A stretch of 64,000 nucleotides of DNA from Climacteris rufus (lineage: Eukaryota > Chordata > Aves > Passeriformes > Climacteridae), in the NCBI GenBank assembly GCA_013398175.1, contig VZRZ01005994.1, forward strand, positions 224,224-288,223, in the 5' to 3' direction. Position 1 is the first letter of the stretch. Each line of letters starts with the position of its first letter. Of the stretch, positions 24,801 through 36,891 are shown one piece after another. The notes beneath the pieces were generated by a model. It worked only from the letters and a program-made list of their open reading frames with translations. It made no database searches and was not told the origin of the DNA. The translations under genes and the position numbers were made by a program.

Positions 24801-27544
24801 GAAGGGTTTCTGCTCTGCAGGAGATCAGGCAGCAGCCTCTCAAAAGGCAGCCTCGTGTCTCACACAGGCTCTAGGAGTGGTTCCAGTGATGGAACCATCA
24901 TCTGGTTGTTCCCTTTTCTTCTCCCAGCCCCCTCCTGCTCAGAGCCCATTCAGGCTCTGCTCCCCTTTCCCTCCCTCACCAGGGATCCCTCTCTGCATCT
25001 ACCCAGAGCAGGTTTCAGCTGTAACCCCCCCAGATTTTACAACAAAATGGCTCTTTTTGGAGAGATGAGGAAGACAGGAAAGAAAGAGAAGTACCAAACC
25101 TGCAGCCAGGGATCCGAGCAGAAGCTGTCACCTGCACAGTCCCCGGCCCCAGGAGCTGTGGGTAATTTAAACTCCGTGTGATGCTGCCAGTAACTGTGTT
25201 ATTTAATCTGCAGAGCTCATGCAGTGACTTTTTATGGGGTTTTTCCAGTTCCACCCACTCACTCCCACAGGACCAGAGAAAGAAAAGTTTCCCACAAGGA
25301 ATACTTGGAGTGACCTGCCTCTTGCAGCCTGACCTGCTCCATCAATCCAAAGGCCATCACTGGATCTTAGATCACCCTGGAAATGGCTGAATCAGGGAAG
25401 CCTAAAATTTCCCCCCTTCTCTTTCTGGGATTTCCATCTGCCAGAGATACGGGGCAGGAGAAGGATTGCTGCCCTGCCAACACTTCCCTCCAGAGTGGGT
25501 AGAGAGCCAAACTGCAGAGGATGATAAGAATAAATTATAGCTGAGAGGAGAGCTCTAAGGAAAGAAAAATGTTTCCTCTGACTGCCTCATCCCTGCAGCA
25601 CAGCAGAACAGTGCCAGGAAATCCACAGCAAACTAACCAGGCTCTTTCTTTAAAACCTAATCTACACCAACAATTACAAAATACTTCAAAATTTCTGATC
25701 ATTTCACCGACAAGTGTAGCCACTGGATGCACTCCTGAATTTTATACTCTAATCCGTGTATATACAAACCCTACACAGCTGGTTGCTAAGGACCTACTAT
25801 ATGAATTGGCTCATAAAATAGTAAGTCAGCACAAAAATACAGACTGGGCCATTGACTCCCAATTTAGGCTTTATTTGCATATGCTTTTTTTTGTTACTAC
25901 TGTACAACTTTAATTTTTTATTTCACTCCACACTGGACGGACATTTTAGGCCCTCAGAAAAAAAAAAACTGGATATGTGAATCAAAAGAAAAGTCATGGA
26001 AAAACTGACAGCACTTTTCATGTTAAAGATGGCTTTGACATATTAATTAGTATCTCAGAGATGAAATTAAGCCAGCGATACAGAATGATTCATTAGAATG
26101 AAATTAATCCGAGAAATAATTAATTCTGAGGGGATGGATAAAAAGAATACAAATAGATATATTAGCAGCAAAACTCTTCAGCAATGAGTGTGACAGTGAT
26201 TTCTAGCAGCAGTGGATGAGACTGTGGGTAATACAATTTTCTCAGCAGATGGCTTGGTAGGTGGCACTCTCCCTCCTAAGCTGCTCTTACAGATTTACTC
26301 CTGAGCTGTGTGCCAGCACCAAATAGATCCTTACCCATTCTCCAGCCCAGCCCCTGATTGATGGATGGAGAAGAATTGTTTAACAGAAGAACTGTTTAAC
26401 AGCAGATTTTTATAGTTTCCTGGTGCAGAAAGTGATGATGAAGAGTGTGCTTGGCACCTACAAGTGGACAATAGTTTGCCCTACATCTGATTATTAAGTC
26501 CATATTACCACACATCCAGCATGGTCAGGCTCCACAGCCCTGTCACCGACAGGCTAAAAATCCTTGAATTAAAGATAATTAAACTAATACTTACCAGAAA
26601 AATAGAAGCATCACTTCTTGCTCATAGCAAAGACAGGCTGCAGCATTTCAGAGCTGCACCACAGGGAGCCACAGGAGCCCAGCCAGGGCTCTCTGCAAAG
26701 GGGGCAGCCCCACAGTGCCCAAGGACCACACCAGCTCCAGCCACAGTAGACAGGGTCAAGCAGCAATCCAGCAAAGCCCAGAGCAGTCCAAATGTGCCAC
26801 TCCTGGAGCTCTGCTGTCTCAGGCAGCATTTTCCCATTTGCAGCTCCCCAGACAATCCTGCTGCCATTGTGAGGTTGCAGTTCCACCTTCAAGTTTTGGG
26901 ATTCAACTCTTCTCCAAGGCTGGTTGTCCAAGTCAAATCACACAGTCTGGGCTTGATGGAGAAGCATTCCACCAAGTTCAATAAAATGCTGGAATGATAT
27001 TTCAAACAAGAATCCATACCAAGGTCTAAACTTTGGGCTGTTTCTCTCCTCCTGATGTAACATCCATTGAAACTTTTGAAAAACACAGTGATCCAACTGC
27101 CCCAAACAATGATATTATCCCAAATCCACTCTCACCCTTGCTCACCTGGATCTCTTGTCCTGTTCCAGCCTCCGTGCCTGTCCTACCCCATAAGGCAGGA
27201 CTGTTTATTCCCTCTAACATGAGTAACATCTCCCTCTTTGCATCCTGCCTCGATGTCCTTGGCTTTTCCCTGCCCTGTGTTGCTGAGACAGTCTCTAACA
27301 CACAGTACTTTCCCAGGCTGGAAATGTTCCCTGAGTTTCATCATCTATTTGTCAACATCTGTCCCAAGGTCAGGGACCTTCCAAGGCAGCCACTTCTCCC
27401 TTCTCCCTTCCCACAAAGCTCATCAGAACTCAGCTTCACCAACACAGGCATCCAGTGTCTTTTCCTCACTCCATCAAACCAGTCATCTCCATTTAGGAGA
27501 GGCTAAAACTCAGGATATCTTCCAGGTACAAGTTCCATTTCAGT
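21871..27544. other. Intergenic stretch between DRD1 and SFXN1
   Basis: No exon or RNA gene is supported. The longest open frame is 24549-25181 plus (210 codons); it has no recognisable fold or family and lies in a locally GC-richer patch, so chance is the likeliest reason. An AT-rich, TAAT-dense segment at about 25940-26180 is listed separately. Confidence 0.5.
25940..26180. promoter_or_regulatory. Candidate TAAT-rich non-coding element
   Basis: Homeodomain-type cores cluster here: tattaattag, attcattag, gaaattaatcc and aataattaattc, within about 100 bases. The segment contains no repeat. It could be an enhancer for DRD1 or SFXN1, but AT-rich DNA yields such words by chance and conservation is untested. 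Confidence 0.22.
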
Positions 27545-27985
27545 AGAAAGTTCCCTGATGCTTTCTAGTGATTGTGTACTATTTATAGCAATTCCTTTCT
27601 GCTTTCCAAAAGTTCCCTTCTGCTCTTTAGAAATTTCTCACAGCTCTCTAAGAATTGTGCATTTCTTTCTAGAATTCCTCCACTGCTTTATAGCAGTTCT
27701 TCCCTACTTTATACAAAATTCCCTCCAACTTCCTGGGAATTTGTAGCCAATTTTCTTGGAACTCACATTTTGCTTTCCTGGAGTCCTCCAACAGCTTTCT
27801 AAAAACTCAATTTTCCTTTCTAAGAATTCCCCATAATTTTTCCAGAAGCTCCCTGTAGTTTTCTAGGACTTTCCTGTGTTTTTCTAGACATTTTCCATAC
27901 CTTGCCAGGAATTTCCTGCTGCTGTGAATCTCTCACTGCTCTCTAGGTGTTTCTACCAGCTTTCAGGTATCTCCACCAGGTTGTG
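27545..27985. repeat. Highly diverged tandem repeat, period near 30 bp
   Basis: Over about 440 bp the plus strand repeats a loose motif built on tttctagaaattcc, followed by a variable ctcc/ctgct spacer, at roughly 30-base intervals (for example near 27565, 27595, 27632, 27664, 27780, 27815 and 27868). Copies are too diverged for a clean unit. It reads as an old, decayed minisatellite. Confidence 0.6.
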
Positions 27986-30900
27986 GCATGCTGTCAAACA
28001 TTTTTCCATGGTGCTTGTGCTGCTGCATGTTGTGACATGTCACATGCTATTCCCAGTTGTCCTGTGGTGTCCTGTTTTGTCATATGTTGTCCTGACACAC
28101 CTTGTTCTCATATTTTTATCTGCTATTTTATAAAGCCATGGGAAAGACTCAGGAGGGGAAAGTGTAAGGATTCAGCAATATCTGGTCCTAAGACGGTGAT
28201 GAAAAAAAATTATCAGGTCTGGCTGAAGGAGCTGTGGGACCCTGTGGCTGTTCCCTGTGTCCTGTGGGATGTTCCTACACCTCCTCTTGCCCCCCGAGGT
28301 GCACATTGACATCCCATCCTGCTCAAGGGCCGAGAGCAACCAGCACAAATCCTTCATGGCACCAACAATCCCACAAGAGACATTTATAAAATAGCCACAT
28401 GATAGAGGAATTGGTTTCCTAATCCCCTTGAAAAGCTGGTTGTCCCTTTAAGTGTAGCTTTATGTCCCCTCTAAAGGCAGATTGGCTTTCCATCTTCATT
28501 CCTTTCCATTCTTATCTGATAAAACTGTGCATCTAGAGAAAGAGGAAAATTGAGTATGAATCAATTTAGCTTGGCACAGTATAGGATGAGCAACCTAGAA
28601 TTGAGTTCAAATATTGCAGATGGAGCCAAAGCATTTAAGTGATTTTTGTAAGTAACACTCTATCAGCTTATGTAAGAGTTTCATTACAATTTGTATTGCC
28701 AAAAAAGTGTTGTGTTACTTGTCTGTTTGATCAAATTTCCCAAGATAATACCTTATTCCTTATCAGATGAGACTGGGAGAACAGGGTGGTGTTTTTTGAT
28801 ATACTGACACAGACTCGCAGAAATCTCTGGCTCCTTTACAGAAACAACCCTTGAACTCCCTCAGACTATACTGATGTCCCTTCCAGTCTGGAGTTTGGAT
28901 TTTCTACATTAAATTAATGTACCTTACATCAGGAGACCATGGGAAATGCTGTGTATATGTGGTTCACCTTCTGGCCTTCTGCTCCTGATAGCAAAACCCA
29001 GCACAAAGTCTTCACAGGCACCTCCCATCGAGTGCTGATGAACAATTCCCAGAAATGTTGCTGATTTCTCCTGGCAAACCCCTGATAACAGCCAGCTTAA
29101 TGCCAAGGCCAGTTCCTGACATCATATTCCACATCCAGCTGCTGAATACACCCCACATCCTTGCATTGTGCCTCCAGGAATGTCACCACATCATTCCTCA
29201 CCTGCCCTACAACTACTTTTCTCACAGAGCAGAAAAGTCTTGACATCTCCCACGTTTGCCTTCACTCTGACTGCACTGTTTATTATCCCAGGTTTGGAAT
29301 TCCTGGTCCTGCAGTGCCACTTACTGGACATTTCTGTTCACAAAAGCATGTGCAGCAACTCTTCGTTGTCTCAGTTGATTCCCAGGGCTAATTTGAAATG
29401 GAGAAAAACATCAAAAACACTGATGCCCATTTAGGAATATAGCAAAGCTTGAGGAAAGCAAATACACTAAAGCTCATTTCTTAGATGAGGCAGTAACTGT
29501 AGAGCAATATAAATTCTCGTTTTCTGGTCAGTGTAGGGAAGAATTTGCCCTGTAATAGTCTGGGAATTCTTCCAGGTGGAAGCATGCAGATGGTTAAATT
29601 CATCCCTAGTTCAACAAATGCATCTGGGAGTTTGCAGGAATCTTATTAATATATTCCTTGGAAAATCAGGCAACTGAAAGGAATGCTTCAAAAGGAGCTG
29701 GGGTAGGGCTTATTTGATTAATCCAGCCATACATTTTTAATACAGCCAAAAACATTTCAGCTTGAAAATTAGTGCAGATGAAGAAAGACATGAGAGTCAG
29801 AGGTCAAATATTCTTTGTGACTACCCATACTCACCCATTTGCCTTTCAGTTTGTAGCTCATGAGTAACTGGTGGTGGTTGCTCAGAGCCATCTCGAGCCT
29901 CTTCAGGATTCATGGCAAAATATCAGATTTGTTACTCAGCAATGGGAGAAATGACTCGTCCAGGGAAAGAGAAGTTATGTAGCTGTTCAAAACCATCTGC
30001 ACTGAGCACAGAGCAAATGATTAACTCATGCAGCTTTGCATGTAGACACTCAGAGAAAGAATTTAGGTATTTATGTATCCACATTAAATACTCTGCAAGC
30101 AATTGAGACACACAGGAAAGTCCATGTGTGGTTTTAAACCAGATTAACAAGGTGGTATCTTTGGCATACAAGGAAATTATTAGAGGCAGAACATATCAGT
30201 CCTCAGAACGCAAACCATACAAAACAGCACCAGTTATACCCAACAACAACTAATTTATTTCTATGCACAACATCCAGCTGTTTCCATTTTCTGAACAAGG
30301 TGTCTTTCCTGCTCAGCCATTGAAATGCTTTTAGCAGCAAGTGTTATGGCCAGATACCACCACAGATATGTCCATGTTGGATCTATCAGTGGTCATGGAG
30401 ACTGGGATTTGCCTGACAAGATTAAAAAGAATTAGACATTAGCAGGGAAATACATAAACTCTGCACAAATTCCGTTGTGCAAGAAAAATGCAGTGCAAGG
30501 CTATCAGTGCCAGTTTTATTCTTTCATGATGGACTCTCACATGATATATTTGCATCTGCAATTGTCATATTTATATCTGTAAGACCTACGCTGTGGAGCC
30601 ACAAGGGAAATAGAACAGGGGACATCTGAGGATGGATGTGGTTCTGTCAGAATGTAGGTTGAATCTTAATTTTTAATTGAAAATCATGAACTGAGTTGGC
30701 TTTCAGTTAGAAACTGAAAACAAACTTCAGCCTATACAATTATATTTTATTAAAAAAAAACAAGCCAAGTGTCACAGAAGTTGAGTGTTAACAGCAAATA
30801 TTTCATCAGTAAATGCAATTCCACAAACATTTAATTCCTGTGTAAAGCCATGGCTTTTTAATATAAAATTCCCACCCAGTATCGTGCAATGAGCAGGGAG

Positions 30901-31109
30901 AGGGGGGCCAGACCTTGTCAGCCCCGTATCCAAAGTGTTGGAGAGTAGGATTGCTCTGCCTGCTCAGCTGCCATCCCTCCAGGGATGGGTTCTGTGGACA
31001 GAGCAGCGATGTTATAATGCGAATTTCAACAGAAGAGCTGGACTGGGCTATAGAGGGCACTTGCAATCCGTGTCTGTGTTGTTCTGATCCACAAAAGAGC
31101 TGAACGAGC
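27986..31109. other. Intergenic stretch
   Basis: No gene is recognised. A short tgttgtc/cctgt-rich patch at 28020-28110 follows the decayed repeat and may be its edge. Composition turns GC-rich after about 31090. Confidence 0.5.
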
Positions 31110-31300
31110 TCGGTTTGCAGGCTGTGAAAGGGCTCAGGCTGTGGCCGCCCCGGGCTGTGGCCGCGCCCCCGCCAATCCCAAAGGTTCCCATCCCTTTGCT
31201 CCGCCTGTGCCCGCCCGGGGTCAGTGTCACCTGCCGGGACACCGGGAATTAGCGGACCATGGACACGAGGGAGCGGGTTGTACTGGACTGGTGTGGACTT
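31110..31300 (+). promoter_or_regulatory. GC-rich segment with GC boxes and a CCAAT box
   Basis: The segment has ccgccccgggc and ccgcgcccccgccaat, a GC box touching a CCAAT box (about 31160-31176), in a CpG-rich setting. About 80 bases on, an ATG in good context (gaccatgg, near 31259) opens a 17-codon frame. This fits a TATA-less promoter pointing towards SFXN1. It may be an alternative to the island at 32.4 kb. No splice donor proves it. Confidence 0.35.
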
Positions 31301-32012
31301 CAGAGGAAGTAAAAGAGCAAAAATAGAAGGGTTGAAATTCCTGAGCGTTTCTACTGTCACAGCAGCCCCTGGGAATAAAAGAAAGAAGAAAAATGGCAGT
31401 GGGGAGGCCACCATTTGTCCCAGTGCCGATTTCCTCCTACACAGCTGCATCCTGAACATCATTACTGGGTGCCAGCAGCTTCGAATTTTTGAAATAAAGA
31501 CACATCCTGCACTGAAAAACACGGACAAAATAATGAGAACATGATGTGCAGACGGGTGTGTTGCTGCGTGGAGCCTGGGAAGGGGCTGAGTCCAGGAGAA
31601 AAGGAACCGCGATGCTTTTGCAGGAGCGCTGCTCCTTCCCCGTGCCCGCACCAGACACCGGGTTATGGGCTGGGAGCCCGGCTCAGGAAGGGATGTCCCA
31701 CTCCAGTGTGCCCAGGGTGTGACAGTGACGTGCCGATACTCCTTATCTGGCTGCTAAATGCACTATTTATCCCCACCCTTATGTGCCAGCGATGTGACAA
31801 GGCTCTCGTAGTTGAGCGACCTTCAGAGCAGCCTCCTGAGCTGACGGTGCTGTCCTCACATGGGGCAGTTTATTGTCCCTCATCGCCAGGTTTGGGGGCA
31901 TCACTGTGGCTTGGGCTTCTAATAATAACCCTGTAACAACAATCCCAGTCCAGTGAAGCCTGGAGATTGACAGGAGACCTCCCCATGGTCCCCGTATGGG
32001 CCGGTCGGGGCA

Positions 32013-32092
32013 TCGTGAAGAGTTGGACTGGGCGGTCCCTGTGGGTCCCTTACAGCTCAGAACAGTCTGTGATTCTCTGATTTTGTGGTCTG
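32013..32092 (+). mobile_element. CR1 LINE 3' tail
   Basis: About 80 bp read gagttggactggg, ccctgtgggtcccttac and ctgtgattctctgatttt, the terminal part of a CR1 on the plus strand. Everything 5' of this is missing or unrecognisable. Confidence 0.8.
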
Positions 32093-32171
32093 CAGCTTCC
32101 TCGGGAGGGGCAGCGCAGGGGCAGCTCCGATCTCTGCCCCGTGTCACACTGACAGCACCCGAGGGAACGGC

Positions 32172-32372
32172 GTCAGGGGAGAAAATTAGGAAAAGGTTCT
32201 TCACCCAAAGGGTGGTTCGGCTCCCCAGGGAAGCCTAACAGAGCTCCAGGAGCGTTTGTTTGGAAAACGCTCTCAGGCACGCCGTGGGATTGTTGGGGCT
32301 GTGCAGGGCCAGCAGCTGGACTTTGACGATCCCAGTGGGTCCCTTCCAGCACAGGGTATTCTATGAAATAAT
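32172..32372 (+). mobile_element. CR1 LINE 3' fragment, second copy
   Basis: A second CR1 end follows within 80 bp. Landmarks are ggttcttcacccaaagggtgg, gctccccagggaagc, aacgctctcaggcac, ggactttgacgatcc, gtgggtcccttcc and attctatgaaa. It is on the plus strand, about 200 bp long, of the same CR1 form as the copy at 4.3 kb. Confidence 0.87.
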
Positions 32373-32389
32373 TAATGCCATTAACTGTA

Positions 32390-32508
32390 AGAAACCGGAG
32401 CCGCCCCGGCTGCTTCGGGCGCTGAGGGCAGCGGGCTGAGGGAGGCGCGGGCAGCCCCCGGCGCTGCCCGCACGGCCCGGCCCGGCCCGGCCCTGCCCCG
32501 CCGGGGCG
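32390..32508 (+). promoter_or_regulatory. CpG island edge, probable SFXN1 promoter region
   Basis: Extremely GC-rich DNA (ccggcccggcccggccc) leads into a 362-base gap. It is the strongest CpG island between DRD1 and SFXN1, about 9.8 kb upstream of the first SFXN1 coding exon. That exon has its own splice acceptor, so an upstream non-coding exon must exist. Placing it in or next to this gap is inference. Confidence 0.5.
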
Positions 32509-32870
32509 NNNNNNNNNNNNNNNNNNNNNNNNNNNNNNNNNNNNNNNNNNNNNNNNNNNNNNNNNNNNNNNNNNNNNNNNNNNNNNNNNNNNNNNNNNNN
32601 NNNNNNNNNNNNNNNNNNNNNNNNNNNNNNNNNNNNNNNNNNNNNNNNNNNNNNNNNNNNNNNNNNNNNNNNNNNNNNNNNNNNNNNNNNNNNNNNNNNN
32701 NNNNNNNNNNNNNNNNNNNNNNNNNNNNNNNNNNNNNNNNNNNNNNNNNNNNNNNNNNNNNNNNNNNNNNNNNNNNNNNNNNNNNNNNNNNNNNNNNNNN
32801 NNNNNNNNNNNNNNNNNNNNNNNNNNNNNNNNNNNNNNNNNNNNNNNNNNNNNNNNNNNNNNNNNNNNNN
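32509..32870. other. Assembly gap (362 N)
   Basis: A run of N is flanked on the left by a CpG island and on the right by a minisatellite. Both are typical causes of a failed assembly. The SFXN1 first exon may be hidden here. Confidence 0.99.
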
Positions 32871-33290
32871 AGCCCCCCGTGTCACGCCGGCCCCTCCACA
32901 GGGACCACCCCCCGTGTCACCCCGGCCCCTCCACAGAAACACAGCCCCATCTGTCACCTCTGTTACCCCTGCAGAGGCCCTGCTCTGTTTGTGAGCCATG
33001 TCCCCTTCACAGGGACCCAGCCCTGTCTGCCACCTCCATCCCCTCCACAGGGACCCAGCCCTGTCTCCCACCTCCATCCCCTCCACAAGGACCCTGCCCC
33101 GTCCATCACCCCAGGCTCCCCCACAGGGGACCAGCCCCGTGTGTCACCGCTGTTACCCCTGCAGAGACCCTGATCTTTTTGTCACTTTGTCCCCTCCACA
33201 AGGGTGCAGCCCCGTGTGTCCATCCCCTCCATCAGGGCCCAGCTCTGTGTCACCCCTGTCCCCTGGCCGTGTGTCACGCTGTCCCTGTAG
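32871..33290. repeat. Degenerate C-rich minisatellite beside the gap
   Basis: A loose unit of about 45-50 bp repeats the words cccctccacagggac, cagcccygtstgtcacc and ccaccycc for about 420 bp, with drifting spacing. Its left end is truncated by the gap, so the true array is longer. All plus-strand frames are Pro/Ser/Cys-rich because of the repeat; there is no gene. Confidence 0.8.
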
Positions 33291-36200
33291 GAGCAGGGCT
33301 GCACACCGGCAGTGCAGCCAGCCAGCCCTGTGGGGCTGCCACAGCCGCCTCCTCCCCGCACACACAACAGCTCCCTGCTTCCCCTCCTGCTCCCAAAATC
33401 TCCCCTGCCCACTCGCTGTCCCCTGAGCTTGGGCTCTGTGTGCTGCAGGCATTGCGTGACAGCAGCACAAATCACAGGCCTGCAGGAGACAAGGCTCCCT
33501 GCTGCAGGATCATCCTCTCCAGGAGGGGAACACACCAAATAACTCCAAGGTCAGATGCCTGGTAGCCAGAGACAGAAATTTTGATTATGAGTGTTGGTAT
33601 TTTCTTGAAATGTATTGAATTATAAATAATTTATTGTTGTTATTTTAATGGTATGGGGTTGTACCAATGTGCAATTCAAATATCACCTTTATGGATCCAT
33701 TCAGAAAAAGATATATGAAATAGTGAAAAAGCATAGAAGAGGGCTGTGAACATGCCAGGGTCGAGTCAAACCTACTGCAGTTTATTGGTAGGAGCAGAAA
33801 CAAGCCTGCAGCAATCAGAACTGAAATAAGAGGTTGCACTAACCTTGGTTAGCAAATAATCTTTATTTTTCTTTATGTGGAGATGAGCTGAACACGTGCA
33901 GTGTCTCTGGACGTGCCTGGTGCAATGGGAGAAGAGGTGGCAAAGCAAAGCTGACACTGCTGAGCCGGCTGCAGGAACCTCTGACATCTGGAGCTGGTTT
34001 TAATGCAGAATGATGAAATCTCTGGTCAAGTTACACACCAAAGATGGCTCCTGTTTTGAGGAGAGAGCCCCAGCAGCAGGCTCATCTCACCCAGGCTGCT
34101 GCCTTTGTTGCTAAGCTACAAGTGGGATGTACATTTATAAGCAAAAAAAAAAGAAAAGCAACACAACCAAGTATCTTGTAGTGTTGCCATGATTTGCCTT
34201 CTCCAGCATTCCATGTAGGATTGCAGTAGGAAAAATCATAGTGCAGACAAAGATTTTTTTCTTTCCCCTGGTGATTTAAATAGGCATTTTACTGGTAGAA
34301 CATGCTTTGGGAAAGAAAAACTTGGCAAGTGGCTTTAACATTTGGTCTAAGTACATTGCATCATACTCCCAGTCATCAGCTGTGCTGCTTATTTCAAACT
34401 GTGGCAGCAAATGTAGTGCAAACAGAGGAATACCTTTGCTTACAGACCCTGATAAGTCTTACATGTGATCTTTTGCCACCACACAAAAATGCTTTTTTCC
34501 CCTCTTAGTTCTTCCCATTTGAACTAATTAACTGCCATGACTGACGTCCCTGGAGAAGGCCTTGTGTTCTTTTCTTTGCCAGAGCAATTAAAACATGGGT
34601 AGTAGCTGGGTTTGCCTTTCTGCTGTTTCTTTGCCAATGTGTTGTAATTTTAAAGTAGAAAAGGTCATTTTTTTCCCTAATCAGAGGGTGGTTTATTTCC
34701 TGTCTTTTCTCCTAAGCCAACCAGGCAGCTGTTTGGGTGGGCATTGTGGAAAATTGGGCATTGGAAAAGAAAAATCTTGAGTTTGTTCAGACAAAGGAGC
34801 CCCAAAAAGGAACAGTGTGTTACTTGAGGAATAAAGAGGCCTAACAGGACCCCTGAGTATTTCTCTATCGAAGTGGCATGGGAACTGTTTCAAAAGAGCT
34901 CAGCTCTACAAAAACAAGCAGCCATGGGCACTTTGGTATATAAATGTGTCAGAGGAAGAAGAGAAGCTGTTCTTCTCCCCATTTTGTAGCAGCAGGTACT
35001 TTTCTCAGCCTCAAGATCTTCCAGGCTGCATCTCATTTCCCAGAACAAGGCACTGACAGCTGGACATCAGGTTGTGAAGGGACTGCTTTAAAGAATACAG
35101 ATAGAGGGGCCTAAGTGTGTCAAATCTTATTTTTGTCTCTCCCAGTGCATCTGCACATGAAAGGCCAGCAGCACCTGGCTCTACCTTCTGAACTATTCCT
35201 GTTCTAAAGAATCCTAAAGAATTCTGTGAAGAAAAAGGTTCTGCTGTTACCTTCTATTTTTACTGTGTTTTCAGGGAAAAGCCTCACTCTTGTTTTCTAA
35301 AAAAAAAACCCTCTTAGTTGCCTCTAGAAGATTTTGTGAATTATTAGCCATCCTGAGCACCTTTACATCACCTGAACTTATGGGTTTAAGTCCTGCTGAA
35401 GGGCATCACAAAAGTTGTACCTCTTCTTTCAGCATTTATGCAGGCTGGTTGGTATTCTTTTTTATACTGGATAACCAGCACATCCCATGCTTTGTGACAA
35501 AGGGCTGCAGGTTGCACTTTGGGAGTTGGGCACCAAGCAGTCAAATGTCACAGTGAGCATTATCACAGTTATATCTGCACTACTTTTGGTTGTAGAGTTC
35601 TCTTTAGACTTTCCCTGGGTTCACTGTTACATTGTTAGGAAATTTCCTTTTCTGTCACTCTAGCCCAATTTTTAGCTGATACTATAAAAAAACTGAGGAA
35701 GAGTCTTAATTGTGGAGTGAAATTTTCAAGGCTTGGGTTAAAATACAAGGTGTCAGTAACATAAGAAAATATAAATGGTTCCAAAGAAGGTAGCAAAGCT
35801 GCATTTCATCATTTGTGCACTGCTGCATGACTTTAAGTTGACCACAATTTCCCAGATCATGTGCCCATTTGGGCACAGTTTAAAATAAATGATCAAACTT
35901 CTGAGTTGTTCAAAATTGAGTGTTATGTTACTGTCTGAAATAAATTAAGTAGTCATTGCTACTCTTTTAGCTGTTGCTTTGGTTTGGAAAGTGGTTACAT
36001 GACCTTCAATGTGATGTTTAAAAGATGAACTTTGAAAAGAGCTGCGGAGAGTTGAACTCCTGACAACTCCTGAATCTGCATTTTGTATAATTGTTGCAAC
36101 TGCTGTTGTTAACCTTTAAACAAAGTTTAAAGTCTTCTGCTCTTGCTGTTTCTGTGGAAAATCTAAACTTAGCCTTTGTACCAAAACTGTTGATCAGACT

Positions 36201-36350
36201 TTGTGCAGGTTTTGTATGTAATTATTATGTTATGAGAGGCCACTCTTCACTGATTCTTAAATCCTTTATTCCTTCCAGTTAGTATTAGTATTAAACATTA
36301 GAGAATGACCTGGCAGATGATGCCATCTGATCAGAGAGGGCAAGAAATTT
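33291..36350. other. Non-coding, probably SFXN1 intron 1
   Basis: No exon is supported. The GC content falls sharply after about 33550. No repeat family is recognised between 33.6 and 36.35 kb. Confidence 0.5.
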
Positions 36351-36692
36351 GCCATGGGCAGGGACACCTTCCACTGTTCCAGGTTGCTCAGAGCCGTGTC
36401 CAGCCTGGCCTTGGACACTTCCAGGGATGGGGCAACCACAGCTTCTCTGGGCAACCTGGGTGCCTCACCACCCTCACAGGGAAGAATTTTTTCCTGATAT
36501 CCAATCTAACCCTACTCTGGCAGTATAAAACCATTCCCCCTTGTCCTTTCACTCCAGGCCTTTGCAAATAGTCCCTCTCCATCTTTCCTGTGAGCTTCCT
36601 TCAGGTCATGGAAGGCCACAGGTCACCTCAAAGCTCCTCTTCTCCAGGCTGAAGAATCCCAATTCCCTCAGCTTTTCCTCACAGGAGGAGAA
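36351..36692 (-). mobile_element. CR1 LINE 3' fragment
   Basis: The plus strand carries gccatgggcagggacacc, cagcctggccttggacac, cttccagggatggggcaacc, ccattcccccttgtcc, tcttctccaggctgaa and ccctcagcttttcctcaca, in the order of a complemented CR1. It is about 340 bp long and one of the longer copies here. The terminal tail (3' end) is missing. Confidence 0.93.
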
Positions 36693-36891
36693 CACTCTAG
36701 GGAAAACTATGAGCTGAAAACACACCTTGGTACATAGAAGGAGCCACAGTGTGGAACACATGGATAATCAAACCTGTGTGTCAGTGCTGGGGAGACAAAC
36801 AGTGCCCAAAACTGTCCCTGTCACGGGAACGCTTTCCGCTGTTGTGCGCGCGCTGGAGCGGCTCTGCTGCTGCTCACCCAGACAATCAGAC

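Noticed and set aside
24549..25181. 210-codon plus-strand frame between DRD1 and SFXN1
   Set aside because: Locally GC-rich DNA with Ser/Gly/Gln-rich translation, no domain, no splice partners, and an overlapping equally long frame in another phase.
30806..31651. 281-codon minus-strand frame across a GC-rich segment
   Set aside because: Stop-poor because of CpG-rich DNA; low-complexity translation without motifs and it spans the promoter-like region.
32879..33565. 228-codon Pro/Ser/Cys-rich plus-strand frame
   Set aside because: Produced by the C-rich minisatellite next to the gap; related repeats open in several phases.
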